Notes under the pieces: model-generated
The model's database searches: none
Seen by the model: the letters and a program-made list of their open reading frames with translations, nothing else
Told to the model about the DNA's origin: nothing
In this document: piece by piece, positions 7,625-18,560 of the stretch
Layout of the letters: the number at the start of each line of letters is the position of its first letter
How positions within the stretch are numbered: position 1 is the stretch's first letter
From: DATKEU01 sp035544495
GTDB lineage: Bacteria > Myxococcota_A > Polyangia > Fen-1088
Length of the DNA stretch: 29,470 nucleotides
Assembly: GCA_035544495.1 (NCBI GenBank)
Contig: DATKEU010000533.1
Span: forward strand, 1 to 29,470
Reading direction: 5' to 3'
Made by a program: the position numbers and the translations under genes

Positions 7625-8334
7625 CCTCGCCTCTCGCCCCGGGTCTGTTTGTCACCGGAACGGACACCGGGGTCGGTAAGACCGCCGTCGGCTGCGCTCT
7701 CCTGCGCCTCGCGCACCGGGCCGGGCGCAGCTTCGTCCCCTTCAAGCCGGTCGAGACCGGCTGTCCATCACCCGCCTTGGCCCCCGACGCCGAAGCTCTC
7801 TGCCGAGCTGCCGCCTCGCCGGTTCCGGTCGTCGACGTGACGGCCGCGACCTTCCGCTTGCCGGCGGCTCCGGCTGTCGCCGCTGCCGCCGCCGGCGCCG
7901 CCGTCGACATCGACGGCCTCCTGGCGCACGCCCACCGACTGCGCGCGCGCGGCGACGGTCTCCTCGTTGAGAGCGCCGGGGGTCTGCTCGTCCCTTACCA
8001 CGGGTCGATCACCGCCGCCGATCTCGCCGCGAGCCTCGGTCTGCCGATCCTCGTCGTCGCGCGCGCCGCCCTGGGAACCATCAACCACACCGCCCTGACC
8101 CTGAGCGAGATCCGCCGCCGCGCCTTACCCCTCGCGGGTGTCATCCTCGCCGAAACATCGTCTGGCAGCCACGACCCCGCGCTCGATTCCACCGCTCAGA
8201 TCCAGGCCGTCACCGGCGTGCGTCCCCTCGGCCTGCTGCCTTTCGTGCCCGATGCGGAGCCCGACCGGCTGGCCGATGCTCTCATCGCCGCCCTGGGCAT
8301 TGCCACGGTCAGCGAGCTACTCGCCGCTCGCTGA
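7621..8334 (+). CDS. bioD: ATP-dependent dethiobiotin synthetase BioD
   Basis: Carboxylates and cyclises 7,8-diaminopelargonate to dethiobiotin using ATP. The 237-residue protein has the P-loop GTDTGVGKT (13-21), FKPVETG with the conserved Lys, VESAGGLLVPY, and late strand motifs of the family. The only start consistent with the N-terminus is the TTG at 7621, which overlaps the bioF stop as TTGA, so the pair is translationally coupled. It ends four bases from the convergent khpB stop, with no terminator hairpin between them. Confidence 0.92.
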   Translation: MTSPLAPGLFVTGTDTGVGKTAVGCALLRLAHRAGRSFVPFKPVETGCPSPALAPDAEALCRAAASPVPVVDVTAATFRLPAAPAVAAAAAGAAVDIDGLLAHAHRLRARGDGLLVESAGGLLVPYHGSITAADLAASLGLPILVVARAALGTINHTALTLSEIRRRALPLAGVILAETSSGSHDPALDSTAQIQAVTGVRPLGLLPFVPDAEPDRLADALIAALGIATVSELLAAR

Positions 8335-8338
8335 AAGT

Positions 8339-8821
8339 CTAGCCGTCCGAGCGTCCCTTCGGAAAGATCACTACCCGACGAAACAGCCCTTCGCCCTCCG
8401 ATTCGGTGGTCACGCCCGAATGCTCCTTCAAGGTGACATGGATCACCCGCCGATCGTGCGGGCTCATCGGTTCGACCGGCACCGGCCGCCCGCTCTTGAC
8501 CGCCTTCTCCGCCAGTCGATTCGCCAGATCGACCAGCGAGTCTTCCCGACGGCCGCGGTATCCCTCCGCGTCCACGACGATACCGGGACCATCGCCGGGC
8601 TTCTTGCTGACGATGCGATTGATCAGGTACTGGAGCGCGTCCAGCGTGGCGCCTTTCTTTCCAATCACCAGACCCGATTCCTGGCCGTGCGCGTCCAGGA
8701 TGACGCGCTCACCATCGTCGAACGCGCTCACTTCCGCGTCGATTCCCATTCGCTCCAGTATCTCGCGCAGGATGCGGGCGGCGTTCTCCCGCTTGTCGGC
8801 CAACAGATTCGTCTCTGCCAT
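8339..8821 (-). CDS. khpB: KhpB/Jag RNA-binding protein (KH + R3H)
   Basis: A 160-residue Jag (SpoIIIJ-associated, EloR/KhpB) protein with an N-terminal helical segment, a KH domain with the GxxG loop in LVIGKKGATLDALQYLIN (about 51-68), and a C-terminal R3H domain with RRVIH (124-128). Family members bind RNA with KhpA and influence cell elongation and division. In many genomes jag follows yidC; here it is about 11 kb away on the opposite strand, downstream of a small basic protein. The ATG at 8821 has a GGGGAG Shine-Dalgarno about ten bases upstream. The Jag_N domain found in some members is absent. Confidence 0.9.
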   Translation of the reverse strand: MAETNLLADKRENAARILREILERMGIDAEVSAFDDGERVILDAHGQESGLVIGKKGATLDALQYLINRIVSKKPGDGPGIVVDAEGYRGRREDSLVDLANRLAEKAVKSGRPVPVEPMSPHDRRVIHVTLKEHSGVTTESEGEGLFRRVVIFPKGRSDG

Positions 8822-8851
8822 CTGATCGTGTCTCCCCGCTTACGGATCTGA

Positions 8852-9133
8852 TCAAAATATGAAGCTGGCGATCGGCACCGGAAGGGCCGGCGGCTCGCGA
8901 TGTTCGACCACTGGCGCCACCGGCGTCTCCTCCGCGGCAGCGACAGGCGTCTTGGCCTTCGTCGGCCTGGCGCCGCCGGCCCGGATCCGCGCCGCCTTGC
9001 CGCCACCCTTCGCCCGCGCCCTGGTCTTTGCGTCGCCAGTGACAGCCGTCCGCGCGCGCGTCCCCGAACCGTTCGGCCGCCCCTTTGCGGCCCTCCGGTC
9101 GCGCTTGCCAGACTTGCCCTTGGAAGACGCCAT
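8852..9133 (-). CDS. Small Lys/Arg-rich protein, histone-H1-like composition
   Basis: Hypothetical 93-residue protein. The first about 60 residues are Lys/Arg/Ala/Gly-rich (KGKSGKRDRRAAKGR, TRARAKGGGKAARIR); the rest is Ala/Pro/Glu/Val-rich, ending in hydrophobic SFIF. It has no recognisable fold and is probably disordered and nucleic-acid binding by composition. Support for reality: 30 bases upstream of khpB in the same direction, with a TTGACA promoter just upstream. The ATG at 9133 has no Shine-Dalgarno. A plus-strand frame overlaps it but runs into pepA and looks non-coding. Function is not known; a role with KhpB in RNA binding is a guess. Confidence 0.6.
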   Translation of the reverse strand: MASSKGKSGKRDRRAAKGRPNGSGTRARTAVTGDAKTRARAKGGGKAARIRAGGARPTKAKTPVAAAEETPVAPVVEHREPPALPVPIASFIF

Positions 9134-9142
9134 TAACCGACC

Positions 9143-9172
9143 AAACTACTTTCTTTTCGTCGCCGGTGTCAA
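9143..9172 (-). promoter_or_regulatory. Promoter for the small basic protein-khpB unit
   Basis: On the minus strand a perfect TTGACA -35 (9167-9172) is followed after 18 bases by TAGTTT (9143-9148). The ATG at 9133 begins nine bases after the -10, so transcription would start at or near the start codon, giving an essentially leaderless mRNA. Confidence 0.5.
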
Positions 9173-9182
9173 CAGATCCGCC

Positions 9183-9211
9183 TTGAAAATCGCGCCCCTG
9201 CCCTCTACCCT
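9183..9211 (+). promoter_or_regulatory. Candidate pepA promoter
   Basis: TTGAAA (9183-9188, 5 of 6) then a 17-base spacer and TACCCT (9206-9211, 3 of 6), 30 bases before the pepA ATG at 9242. It is back-to-back with the minus-strand promoter at 9143-9172. Confidence 0.4.
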
Positions 9212-9241
9212 CTTCCCGCCCCCTTCCATTTGGTGCGCTGC

Positions 9242-10744
9242 ATGGAGACCACGCTTTCCCCCTCCGAGCCTCTCGCCCAGCCGCTCCCGCTCCTCGCTTT
9301 GCTCTTCCACGAAGACGCCCTGCCCGACCACTCGCTGCTGACTGCGGCCGACCAGGCTCTCGCTGGCAACCTGCGGCGAGCCATCAGCGATGAACGCTTC
9401 CGCGCTCGCGCCGGGCAAAGCCTGCTTCTTCACACGCAAGGCAAGCTGCCGGCCGAGCGCTTGATGCTGGTCGGGTGCGGTCCACGCCCCACGAACCACG
9501 CTTCCGATCTGCGGGCGGCAGCCGGTCGCGCTGCCCGGGTCGCAACATCGGTGGGCGCGAACCGCATCGGGATCGCCTATCTCGGTCCCGACAAGACGCT
9601 CAGCGACCCTGGAAAGCAGGTCGACGAGATTCGCGCCCTTGCGGAGGGCGTGCTGCTGGGGGCTTATCGATTTGATCGCTACCTCACCGGCGACAAACGT
9701 CCGCCCGCGCCCGCCGCGGGGCTGACCATCTTCTCGCGTGTCGCCGACGGCGCCGCCGCCCGGCGCGCGCTCGCCGAATCGCAGGAGACCGCCCGCGCCG
9801 TGGCCATGGCACGCGACATGGTCAACGAGCCGGCAGCGGTAATGACGCCGACGCGCCTCGCGGAGCTCGCGCGCGAGCTGGCCGGCACCGCCGGTCTGGA
9901 AATCACCGTGCTCGGGCCAGCCGAGTGTCGGGAGCGCGGAATGGGCCTCTTCCTGGCCGTCGCCCAGGGCAGCGATCAAGAGCCGCGCTTCATCCATCTC
10001 GCCTGGAAGCCGCCCTCGCCACGCAAGCGCGTCGTCCTGGTCGGCAAAGGCGTCACCTTCGACTCCGGCGGCCTGTCGCTGAAGACGAACGAGGGGATGC
10101 TGGACATGAAGGTCGACATGGCGGGCGCCGCGGCCGTCCTGAGCGCGATCGGGGCCATCGCGCGCGAGAAGCTGCCCGTCGAGGTGCATGCGCTGGCCGC
10201 CTGCACCGAGAACATGCCCTCCGGGCGCTCGTACAAGCTCGGCGACGTCCTGAGGTCGATGGCCGGGAAGACCGTCGAGATCAACAACACCGACGCCGAA
10301 GGGCGCCTCACGCTCGCCGACGCGCTGACGTATGGGCTGGCGTTGAAACCGGATCTCGTCATCGACTTCGCCACTCTCACTGGCGCGTGCGTCGTCGCGC
10401 TGGGGCCGCACACCGCGGGCGTGATGACCAACAACGAGACGCTGTCGGCCGACTGGCTGAAGGCCGCTAGCGCGGCCGGCGAGGAGATGTGGCCGCTGCC
10501 CTTGCCGGCCCGCCTCTGCGAGCAGTTGAAATCCGAGATCGCCGACATGAAAAACACCGGAGAACGCTGGGGGGGCGCGTTGACGGCTGGGCATTTCTTG
10601 AAGGAATTCGTCGGCGAGACGCCCTGGGTCCACGTGGACATTGCGGGCCCCGCCAGCGCCGACAAGGAGTTCGGACACATCGGGAAAGGGGGAACCGGTT
10701 TCGCCGTCGCGTCTATCTTGCGGTTCGTTCGCGACCTCGCCTAG
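9242..10744 (+). CDS. pepA: Leucyl aminopeptidase PepA (M17 family)
   Basis: Cytosolic metallo-aminopeptidase that removes N-terminal residues, especially Leu; E. coli PepA also binds DNA in Xer site-specific recombination. The 500-residue protein (numbered from the ATG at 9242) has VGKGVTFDSGGLSLK (267-281) with metal ligands Lys269 and Asp274, then MKVDMAGAAAVL with Asp292, and the M17 signature NTDAEGRL (349-356). TTG (9230) and GTG (9233) in frame upstream are possible alternatives; I preferred the ATG. N-terminal domain length is normal. cdnL follows after 161 bases with its own promoter. Confidence 0.94.
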   Translation: METTLSPSEPLAQPLPLLALLFHEDALPDHSLLTAADQALAGNLRRAISDERFRARAGQSLLLHTQGKLPAERLMLVGCGPRPTNHASDLRAAAGRAARVATSVGANRIGIAYLGPDKTLSDPGKQVDEIRALAEGVLLGAYRFDRYLTGDKRPPAPAAGLTIFSRVADGAAARRALAESQETARAVAMARDMVNEPAAVMTPTRLAELARELAGTAGLEITVLGPAECRERGMGLFLAVAQGSDQEPRFIHLAWKPPSPRKRVVLVGKGVTFDSGGLSLKTNEGMLDMKVDMAGAAAVLSAIGAIAREKLPVEVHALAACTENMPSGRSYKLGDVLRSMAGKTVEINNTDAEGRLTLADALTYGLALKPDLVIDFATLTGACVVALGPHTAGVMTNNETLSADWLKAASAAGEEMWPLPLPARLCEQLKSEIADMKNTGERWGGALTAGHFLKEFVGETPWVHVDIAGPASADKEFGHIGKGGTGFAVASILRFVRDLA

Positions 10745-10832
10745 CGCGCCGTGGCGCCATGACCGTCGGACAGCGTGGTCGCAGACCGTATCTCGCAAAC
10801 AGTACCATTCGTGCGGCGACCCCGGATTCGCG

Positions 10833-10861
10833 TTGAATCGCCTCTTTCTGCGTGATAGAGT
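10833..10861 (+). promoter_or_regulatory. Sigma70-type promoter for cdnL
   Basis: TTGAAT (10833-10838, 4 of 6), a 17-base spacer, and TAGAGT (10856-10861, 4 of 6) preceded by TGA, an extended -10. The -10 ends 44 bases before the cdnL ATG, leaving a leader with a GGAG Shine-Dalgarno. It is the most convincing promoter in the pepA-cdnL gap. Confidence 0.6.
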
Positions 10862-10905
10862 TCGCGTGCCTTGAAAACCGTCATCAATAAGGAGCAACGG
10901 TAATT

Positions 10906-11397
10906 ATGGAGCCGACTTTCCGAGTGGGTGATTTGGCCGTTTATCCGGCCCATGGGGTAGCGCAGATTGTCGGTATCGAAACGCGTGAGATCTCCTCGAA
11001 CAAGCAGACCTTTTACATCCTGAAGATCCTCGAGAACGGGATGAAGATCATGATTCCGACCCGCAACGCCGGGGCGGTGGGCCTGCGCGAGCTGATCCGC
11101 GCCGACGAGGTCGACGAGGTCTTCGAGATCCTCAAGAGCCGCGAGGTGGCGGTCGAAGGTCAGACCTGGAACCGGCGATACCGCGAGTACATGGAGAAGA
11201 TCAAGACTGGCTCCGTCTTCGAGATTGCCGAGGTGTTGCGCGATCTGCAACGTCTCAAGGGCGACAAGGAGCTCTCCTTCGGCGAACGCAAGATGCTGGA
11301 CACGGCGCGCACGCTCTTGATCAAGGAGATCGCTGTCGCCACCAAGTCGAAGGAAGTGAAGATCGAGGAGAAGCTCGACCGCATCTTCGCCTGCTAA
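10906..11397 (+). CDS. cdnL: CdnL-type CarD-family RNA polymerase regulator
   Basis: A 163-residue CarD/CdnL protein that binds the RNA polymerase beta subunit and stabilises open complexes, notably at rRNA promoters. The N-terminal RNAP-interaction domain (about 1-65) has FRVGDLAVYPAHGVAQI and ILENGMKIMIP. The C-terminal helical domain has WNRRYREYMEKIKTGS, with the promoter-wedging Trp at 88, then FEIAEVLRDL and SFGERKMLDTA, very like Myxococcus xanthus CdnL in sequence and length. It lacks the HMGA-like tail of CarD itself. AAGGAG sits about ten bases before the ATG. It has its own promoter and terminator, so is probably monocistronic. Confidence 0.96.
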   Translation: MEPTFRVGDLAVYPAHGVAQIVGIETREISSNKQTFYILKILENGMKIMIPTRNAGAVGLRELIRADEVDEVFEILKSREVAVEGQTWNRRYREYMEKIKTGSVFEIAEVLRDLQRLKGDKELSFGERKMLDTARTLLIKEIAVATKSKEVKIEEKLDRIFAC

Positions 11398-11417
11398 ATC
11401 AGCAAGCGCCTCGAGCG

Positions 11418-11455
11418 AACGCCCGTTGGATTTCACCAGCGGGCGTTTTCATTTT
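11418..11455 (+). terminator. Intrinsic terminator of cdnL
   Basis: AACGCCCGTTGG (11418-11429), loop ATTTCA, then CCAGCGGGCGTT (11436-11447) gives a 12-bp stem with one G-T wobble, followed by TTCATTTT. It starts 20 bases after the cdnL stop and is the clearest Rho-independent terminator in the window. Confidence 0.88.
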
Positions 11456-11499
11456 CAGGCCTGCCCTCACCCCAGCCCTCTCCCACGCTTCGCGCGGGC

Positions 11500-11860
11500 G
11501 AGGGTGACTTGATCTTCCGCGCCAGAGCGACCGCAGCGAGCCAGTTCATCGGCGGGAGCGCCGCTCTGCTCCCGCGCCTCCACCTTCCGAGACGCGCCGG
11601 GGAGGGTGACTTGGTCTTCCGCACCAAAGCGAGCGCAGCGAGCGAGTCATCGACGGGAGCGCGCCTCTGCCCGCGCGGGTCACCTTGCGAGAGGCGCGGG
11701 CGAGGGTGACTTGATCTTCCACGCCAGAGCGAGCGCAGCGAGCGAGTTCATCGACGGGAGGCGCGGCTCCGCCGCGCCGGTTCACCTTGCGAGAGGCGCC
11801 GGGGAGGGCCCGCGGGAGGGGCCACCAGGCCCCTTCCGCGCAGCGAGCGCAGCGAGCGCC
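11500..11860. repeat. Tandem ~100-bp intergenic repeat array, 3 full units plus a partial
   Basis: Three units each begin GAGGGTGACTTG at 11500, 11602 and 11702 (periods 102 and 100), and a partial fourth begins near 11804. Units share TCTTCC, an AGCGAGCGCAGCGAGCGAG-type core, TCATCGRCGGGAG and CACCTTGCGAGAGGCG. Units 1 and 3 can fold a hairpin at the same relative place with different arms: CGGGAGC/GCTCCCG (11553-11574) and GGCGCGGC/GCCGCGCC (11760-11778). The array fills the gap between convergent cdnL and gyrB. Open frames across it are low-complexity Arg/Ala/Ser strings and I do not call a gene. The last part recurs downstream of dnaA. Confidence 0.9.
11814..11837 (-). terminator. Hairpin downstream of gyrB, terminator-like without a U tract
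   Basis: GGGAGGGGCC, loop ACCA, GGCCCCTTCC forms a 10-bp stem with one wobble pair, about 29 bases past the gyrB stop. A weaker version lies at the matching place after dnaA. It has no U-run, so intrinsic termination is doubtful. Confidence 0.4.
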
Positions 11861-11865
11861 CCGAG

Positions 11866-14340
<2,475 letters not shown>

Positions 14341-14459
14341 GGTGTGTCTTTGCTTTGCCTTCGGCTGTATCTTTGCTGAGGCCGGAATGGCCTAGAAAGT
14401 CAAAGTTTCCAATAACCTAGCATGCAAACGCGCAACCTGCAAAGGGGAAAGTCACCCTC

Positions 14460-15566
14460 TCAATCGGAATAGACGGCGCCAGACACCACGCGGTGGTCGC
14501 GACGCGCGACCAGGGCCGGAACCAGCGTGCGATCGCTGACCGAGATGACGGTCTGGCAGTCGAGCGAACCCACGAGGTGAAACAGCTGCTCGCGCCGCTG
14601 TGGATCCAGCTCGCTCGGGACGTCGTCGAGCAGCAACACCGGCGCCTCCCCGCGCCGCGCTTCCGTGTTGCCGAGCTCGGCCATCTTGAGGGCCAGCACG
14701 AGGGAGCGCATCTGTCCCTGCGACGCGTGCGCGCGCGCCGGGCGCTCGCCGAGCAGCACCGTCAGATCGTCGGTGTGCGGGCCAAACCCGGTGAAGCGGC
14801 GCCGCTGGTCGAGCTCGTGCCGGGCGCGCAGTCCGCCCAGCAGGGCCGCGATCACCTCCGGCTCGTCGAGCGCGGCTTCGACGGTGGGATCGCTCTCGTA
14901 CCGCATGTCCACCGGCAGCGGTCCGTGCAGGTCCGCAAAGTGGGCACGCAACCGCGGCGCCAGCTCACCTACCAGCGCCCGCCGCCGCATCACCAGACGA
15001 GCACCCAGCTGCGCCAGTTGCTCGTCGTAGGTCTCGAGCAGTGGACCCTCGGCGCGCCCGAGGCGCAGCAACCGGTTGCGGCTCTTCAGCACGCGCTGGA
15101 AGGCGCTGGCTTCGCGGTAATAGCCGCGCTCGACATTGAAGACGGCGAGATCCAGAAAGCGGCGCCGCGCCATGGGAGGGGCGCGCAGCAAGAGGAGGTC
15201 TTCCGGCACGAACAGCACGACGCTGAGCGCGCCGAAGATCGCCGCCGCGCCCCGCACGGCTTTCCCGTCGACGGTGAGGGACCGCCCGCCGGCGGCGACG
15301 GTGACCTGCAGCTTGCGCTCCAGGCCTTGCGATTCCACGGAGGCGCCGATGCGGGCGGCGCCTCCCGGGCCGAGCTCCGCCGCCACCAGATCGACGGCCT
15401 GGCTGGTGCGAAACGAGCGCAGCGTCGCCAGGTAGTAGATCGCCTCGATGACGTTGGTCTTGCCCTGGCCATTGTTGCCGTGAAGGACGGTGAGCCGCGG
15501 GCCGAACGGTAACGCCAGCGGCGCCAGGTTTCGCCAGCCGATGGCCGACAGCGCGCGGATCTGCAA
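14460..15566 (-). CDS. recF: DNA replication and repair protein RecF
   Basis: SMC-like ATPase that helps load RecA at single-strand gaps with RecO and RecR. The 368-residue protein has the Walker A HGNNGQGKTN (about 29-38), the ABC signature region ASQGQMRSLVLALK, and the Walker B LLLDDVPSELD. The start is the TTG at 15566; no ATG or GTG lies close upstream, and the N-terminus MQIRALSAIGWRNL matches the family. It lies 23 bases after the dnaN stop in the conserved order dnaA-dnaN-recF-gyrB. Confidence 0.95.
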   Translation of the reverse strand: MQIRALSAIGWRNLAPLALPFGPRLTVLHGNNGQGKTNVIEAIYYLATLRSFRTSQAVDLVAAELGPGGAARIGASVESQGLERKLQVTVAAGGRSLTVDGKAVRGAAAIFGALSVVLFVPEDLLLLRAPPMARRRFLDLAVFNVERGYYREASAFQRVLKSRNRLLRLGRAEGPLLETYDEQLAQLGARLVMRRRALVGELAPRLRAHFADLHGPLPVDMRYESDPTVEAALDEPEVIAALLGGLRARHELDQRRRFTGFGPHTDDLTVLLGERPARAHASQGQMRSLVLALKMAELGNTEARRGEAPVLLLDDVPSELDPQRREQLFHLVGSLDCQTVISVSDRTLVPALVARRDHRVVSGAVYSD

Positions 15567-15589
15567 CCAGGTCGCCCCGCGCCCTGGGC

Positions 15590-16693
15590 CTAAAGACGCA
15601 TCGGCATCACGACGCCCACATAGTCGCTGCCATCAGCCGGGCGAACCACGCCGGGATCCAGCTCGCCGGACAGCTCCAGGCGAACCTCGGGCGTCTCGAT
15701 CTCGCCCAGCAGCTCGATGAAATAGCGGGCGTTGAAACCGATCTGCAGCGCCGTCCCCTTGTAGGGAACGTCGATCTCCTCCTTGGCGGCGCCCAGGTCC
15801 GGGTTGTCGCTCTCGATGCGCAGCTTGCCCTTCTCGAGGCCGATGCGAACGCCCCAGGTCTTGTCCGACGACATCAGGGCCACACGCTTCAAGGCGTCCA
15901 GCATGGCCATCCGGCCGACCACCACGGCGCGGTCGTTGTCCTTGGGAATGACCTGCTCGTAGGGCGGGAACTGGCCGTCGATGAGCTTGACCGACAGACC
16001 CACGTCGTCCGCCTTGAGGACGAAGTTGCCCTGGTAGACGCCGATCGCGCACGGCGCCTCGCGGTTCTCGATGGCGCGGCGAATCTCGGTCACGCCCTTG
16101 CGCGGGATCAGGATGCCGGCCGGCAGCTTGGGTCCACCCGGCAGGGGACGGCCCACCTTCGACAAGCGGTGACCATCCGTCGAGACCATGCGCGCGTAGG
16201 CCCCGTCCGATTCGAACAGCACGCCCGAAAGATGCTGGCGCGTCTCGTCCAGCGAGACGGAAAAGATCGTCTTGGCGATCATCTCGCGCAGCGTGACGCT
16301 GTCTACCTTGTAGGTCTCGGCCTCGGCGATGGCCGGCAGCTTGGGATAGTCGCGGTCCGGCATGCCGACGACCTTGAACTCGACCTTGCCGCTCTTGATC
16401 TCGGCCCAGCTCTGTTCGTTGCGCCGCACGCGCACCTCGTCGCCGGGCAACCCCTTGACGATCTCGAACAGCTGGCGCGCCACCACCGTCAGGCCGCCCT
16501 CCTTCTCGATCTTGGCGCCCAGCATCGCCACCGTCGTGACCGACAGGTCGGTGGCCCCGCACAGGAGCTTGTCCTTCCCCTCGGTGCGCAACAGGACGTT
16601 GGCCAGGATCGGCAGCGTGCTCTTTCGATCGGCGATGCCAGAGGCGAGATAGAGCCCGCGCAAGAATTCATTCTTGTCTATCTTGAACTCCAT
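15590..16693 (-). CDS. dnaN: DNA polymerase III beta sliding clamp
   Basis: Ring-shaped dimeric clamp that tethers polymerase III to DNA. The ATG at 16693 gives 367 residues starting MEFKIDKNEFLRGLYLAS and is preceded by AAGGAG at good spacing; the frame extends to 16726 but without family similarity. Typical motifs are STLPILANVLL near the N-terminus, SLDETRQHLSGVLFE at the domain 2 start, STDGHRLSKV, and the C-terminal VVMPMRL, which closes the hydrophobic partner-binding pocket. The gap to dnaA is 378 bases and contains the candidate origin core and a repeat. Confidence 0.97.
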   Translation of the reverse strand: MEFKIDKNEFLRGLYLASGIADRKSTLPILANVLLRTEGKDKLLCGATDLSVTTVAMLGAKIEKEGGLTVVARQLFEIVKGLPGDEVRVRRNEQSWAEIKSGKVEFKVVGMPDRDYPKLPAIAEAETYKVDSVTLREMIAKTIFSVSLDETRQHLSGVLFESDGAYARMVSTDGHRLSKVGRPLPGGPKLPAGILIPRKGVTEIRRAIENREAPCAIGVYQGNFVLKADDVGLSVKLIDGQFPPYEQVIPKDNDRAVVVGRMAMLDALKRVALMSSDKTWGVRIGLEKGKLRIESDNPDLGAAKEEIDVPYKGTALQIGFNARYFIELLGEIETPEVRLELSGELDPGVVRPADGSDYVGVVMPMRL

Positions 16694-16751
16694 CCCGTGC
16701 TCCTTGTCTCCCTTGTCTACCAACACCCCGCCGCCTGTGTCCTTCGTCTTC

Positions 16752-16936
16752 TATCTTTAATTTAATAGATCTAAAAGTAGCTGTAGTAGGGCCTGTGGAC
16801 GTTGTGGATTGATCCGATTCTCCGACGGTGGCGATTGATTCACCGCTTGTTGGCAACTTCCTTCAGCGCTGCTCGCGGATCGTGGAGAACCCGCCGATCA
16901 CCGTTCTCCCGCCCCGACCCACAACCCTGTCCACAA
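16752..16936. other. Candidate oriC core (DUE, DnaA-trios, DnaA boxes) between dnaN and dnaA
   Basis: An A+T-rich stretch (about 16752-16780, TTTAATTTAATAG within it) is followed by trinucleotides in one register from 16763 to 16789: TAA TAG ATC TAA AAG TAG CTG TAG TAG. Then come GGCC (16790-16793) and two DnaA-box-like sites, TGTGGACGT (16794-16802) and TGTGGATTG (16803-16811), each 7 of 9 to TGTGGATAA. Another 7 of 9 box, CTGTCCACA, lies at 16927-16935. This order and polarity match the basal unwinding system characterised in Bacillus subtilis, where the trios lie 5' to a GC spacer and the boxes, also between dnaA and dnaN. Function is inferred. Confidence 0.65.
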
Positions 16937-16972
16937 CATCCCGACGAGAAACCGGGAGCCTCTCCAGGCCAT

Positions 16973-17063
16973 CGGGAGGCGCGGCTCTGCCGTGCCGGCT
17001 CACCTTGCGAGAGGGCTGGGGAGGGGCAAGCAGGCCCCTTCCGCGCAGCGAGCGCACGCGAGC
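16973..17063. repeat. Dispersed copy of the gyrB-downstream repeat, after dnaA
   Basis: Matches 11755-11859, with a 17-base-scale deletion. Shared features include CGGGAGGCGCGGCTC, CACCTTGCGAGAGG, and 25 identical bases at 17032-17056 and 11827-11851. The hairpin GGCGCGGC/GCCGCGCC of unit 3 is kept here as GGCGCGGC (16978-16985) and GCCGTGCC (16989-16996), where the change preserves a G-U pair. It ends a few bases before the dnaA stop. Confidence 0.88.
17022..17039 (-). terminator. Hairpin downstream of dnaA
   Basis: AGGGGC, loop AAGCAG, GCCCCT, about 33 bases past the dnaA stop and in the same position as the hairpin after gyrB. Six-bp stem and no U tract, so its role in termination is uncertain. 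Confidence 0.35.
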
Positions 17064-17071
17064 GCCCGCCC

Positions 17072-18436
<1,365 letters not shown>

Positions 18437-18443
18437 CGGCGCG

Positions 18444-18452
18444 TTATCCACA
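18444..18452 (+). other. Perfect DnaA box (TTATCCACA)
   Basis: Exact match to the high-affinity E. coli R1-type box, eight bases upstream of the dnaA ATG, so it lies in the dnaA leader. A second box lies 67 bases away in the same orientation. Confidence 0.85.
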
Positions 18453-18510
18453 GGAGTGGGAACAGAAAAACCACTGCCGGACCGGATGCTTTCAATCAAG
18501 ATTCCCCTCT

Positions 18511-18519
18511 CTATCCACA
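18511..18519 (+). other. DnaA box, 8 of 9 (CTATCCACA)
   Basis: One mismatch to TTATCCACA, same orientation as the box at 18444-18452, in the presumed dnaA promoter region. Fits DnaA binding for autoregulation or as the second half of a bipartite origin. Confidence 0.7.
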
Positions 18520-18540
18520 ACCACTGACGTGAAAATGTCC

Positions 18541-18560
18541 CCCCTGACGGCGATCAGGGG
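18541..18560. other. Perfect inverted repeat upstream of dnaA
   Basis: CCCCTGA, loop CGGCGA, TCAGGGG: 7-bp perfect arms, 105 bases upstream of the dnaA ATG. On the minus strand it is followed by GGACATTTT, so it could be a weak terminator, an operator or a leader hairpin. No means to choose among these. Confidence 0.5.

Noticed and set aside
8859..9341. 160-residue plus-strand ORF
   Set aside because: Runs into the pepA coding region in another frame and lies antisense to the basic small protein, which has a promoter and operon context.
10628..10639. GTCCACGTGGAC palindrome as a third parS
   Set aside because: The outer bases do not match GTTYCACGTGRAAC, and it encodes conserved residues WVHVDI of pepA.
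9146..10897. 583-residue minus-strand frame
   Set aside because: Antisense to pepA; pepA has clear catalytic motifs.
11500..11860. CRISPR-like array
   Set aside because: Units of about 100 bp are contiguous tandem copies that diverge throughout; there is no short repeat with unique spacers and no cas gene.
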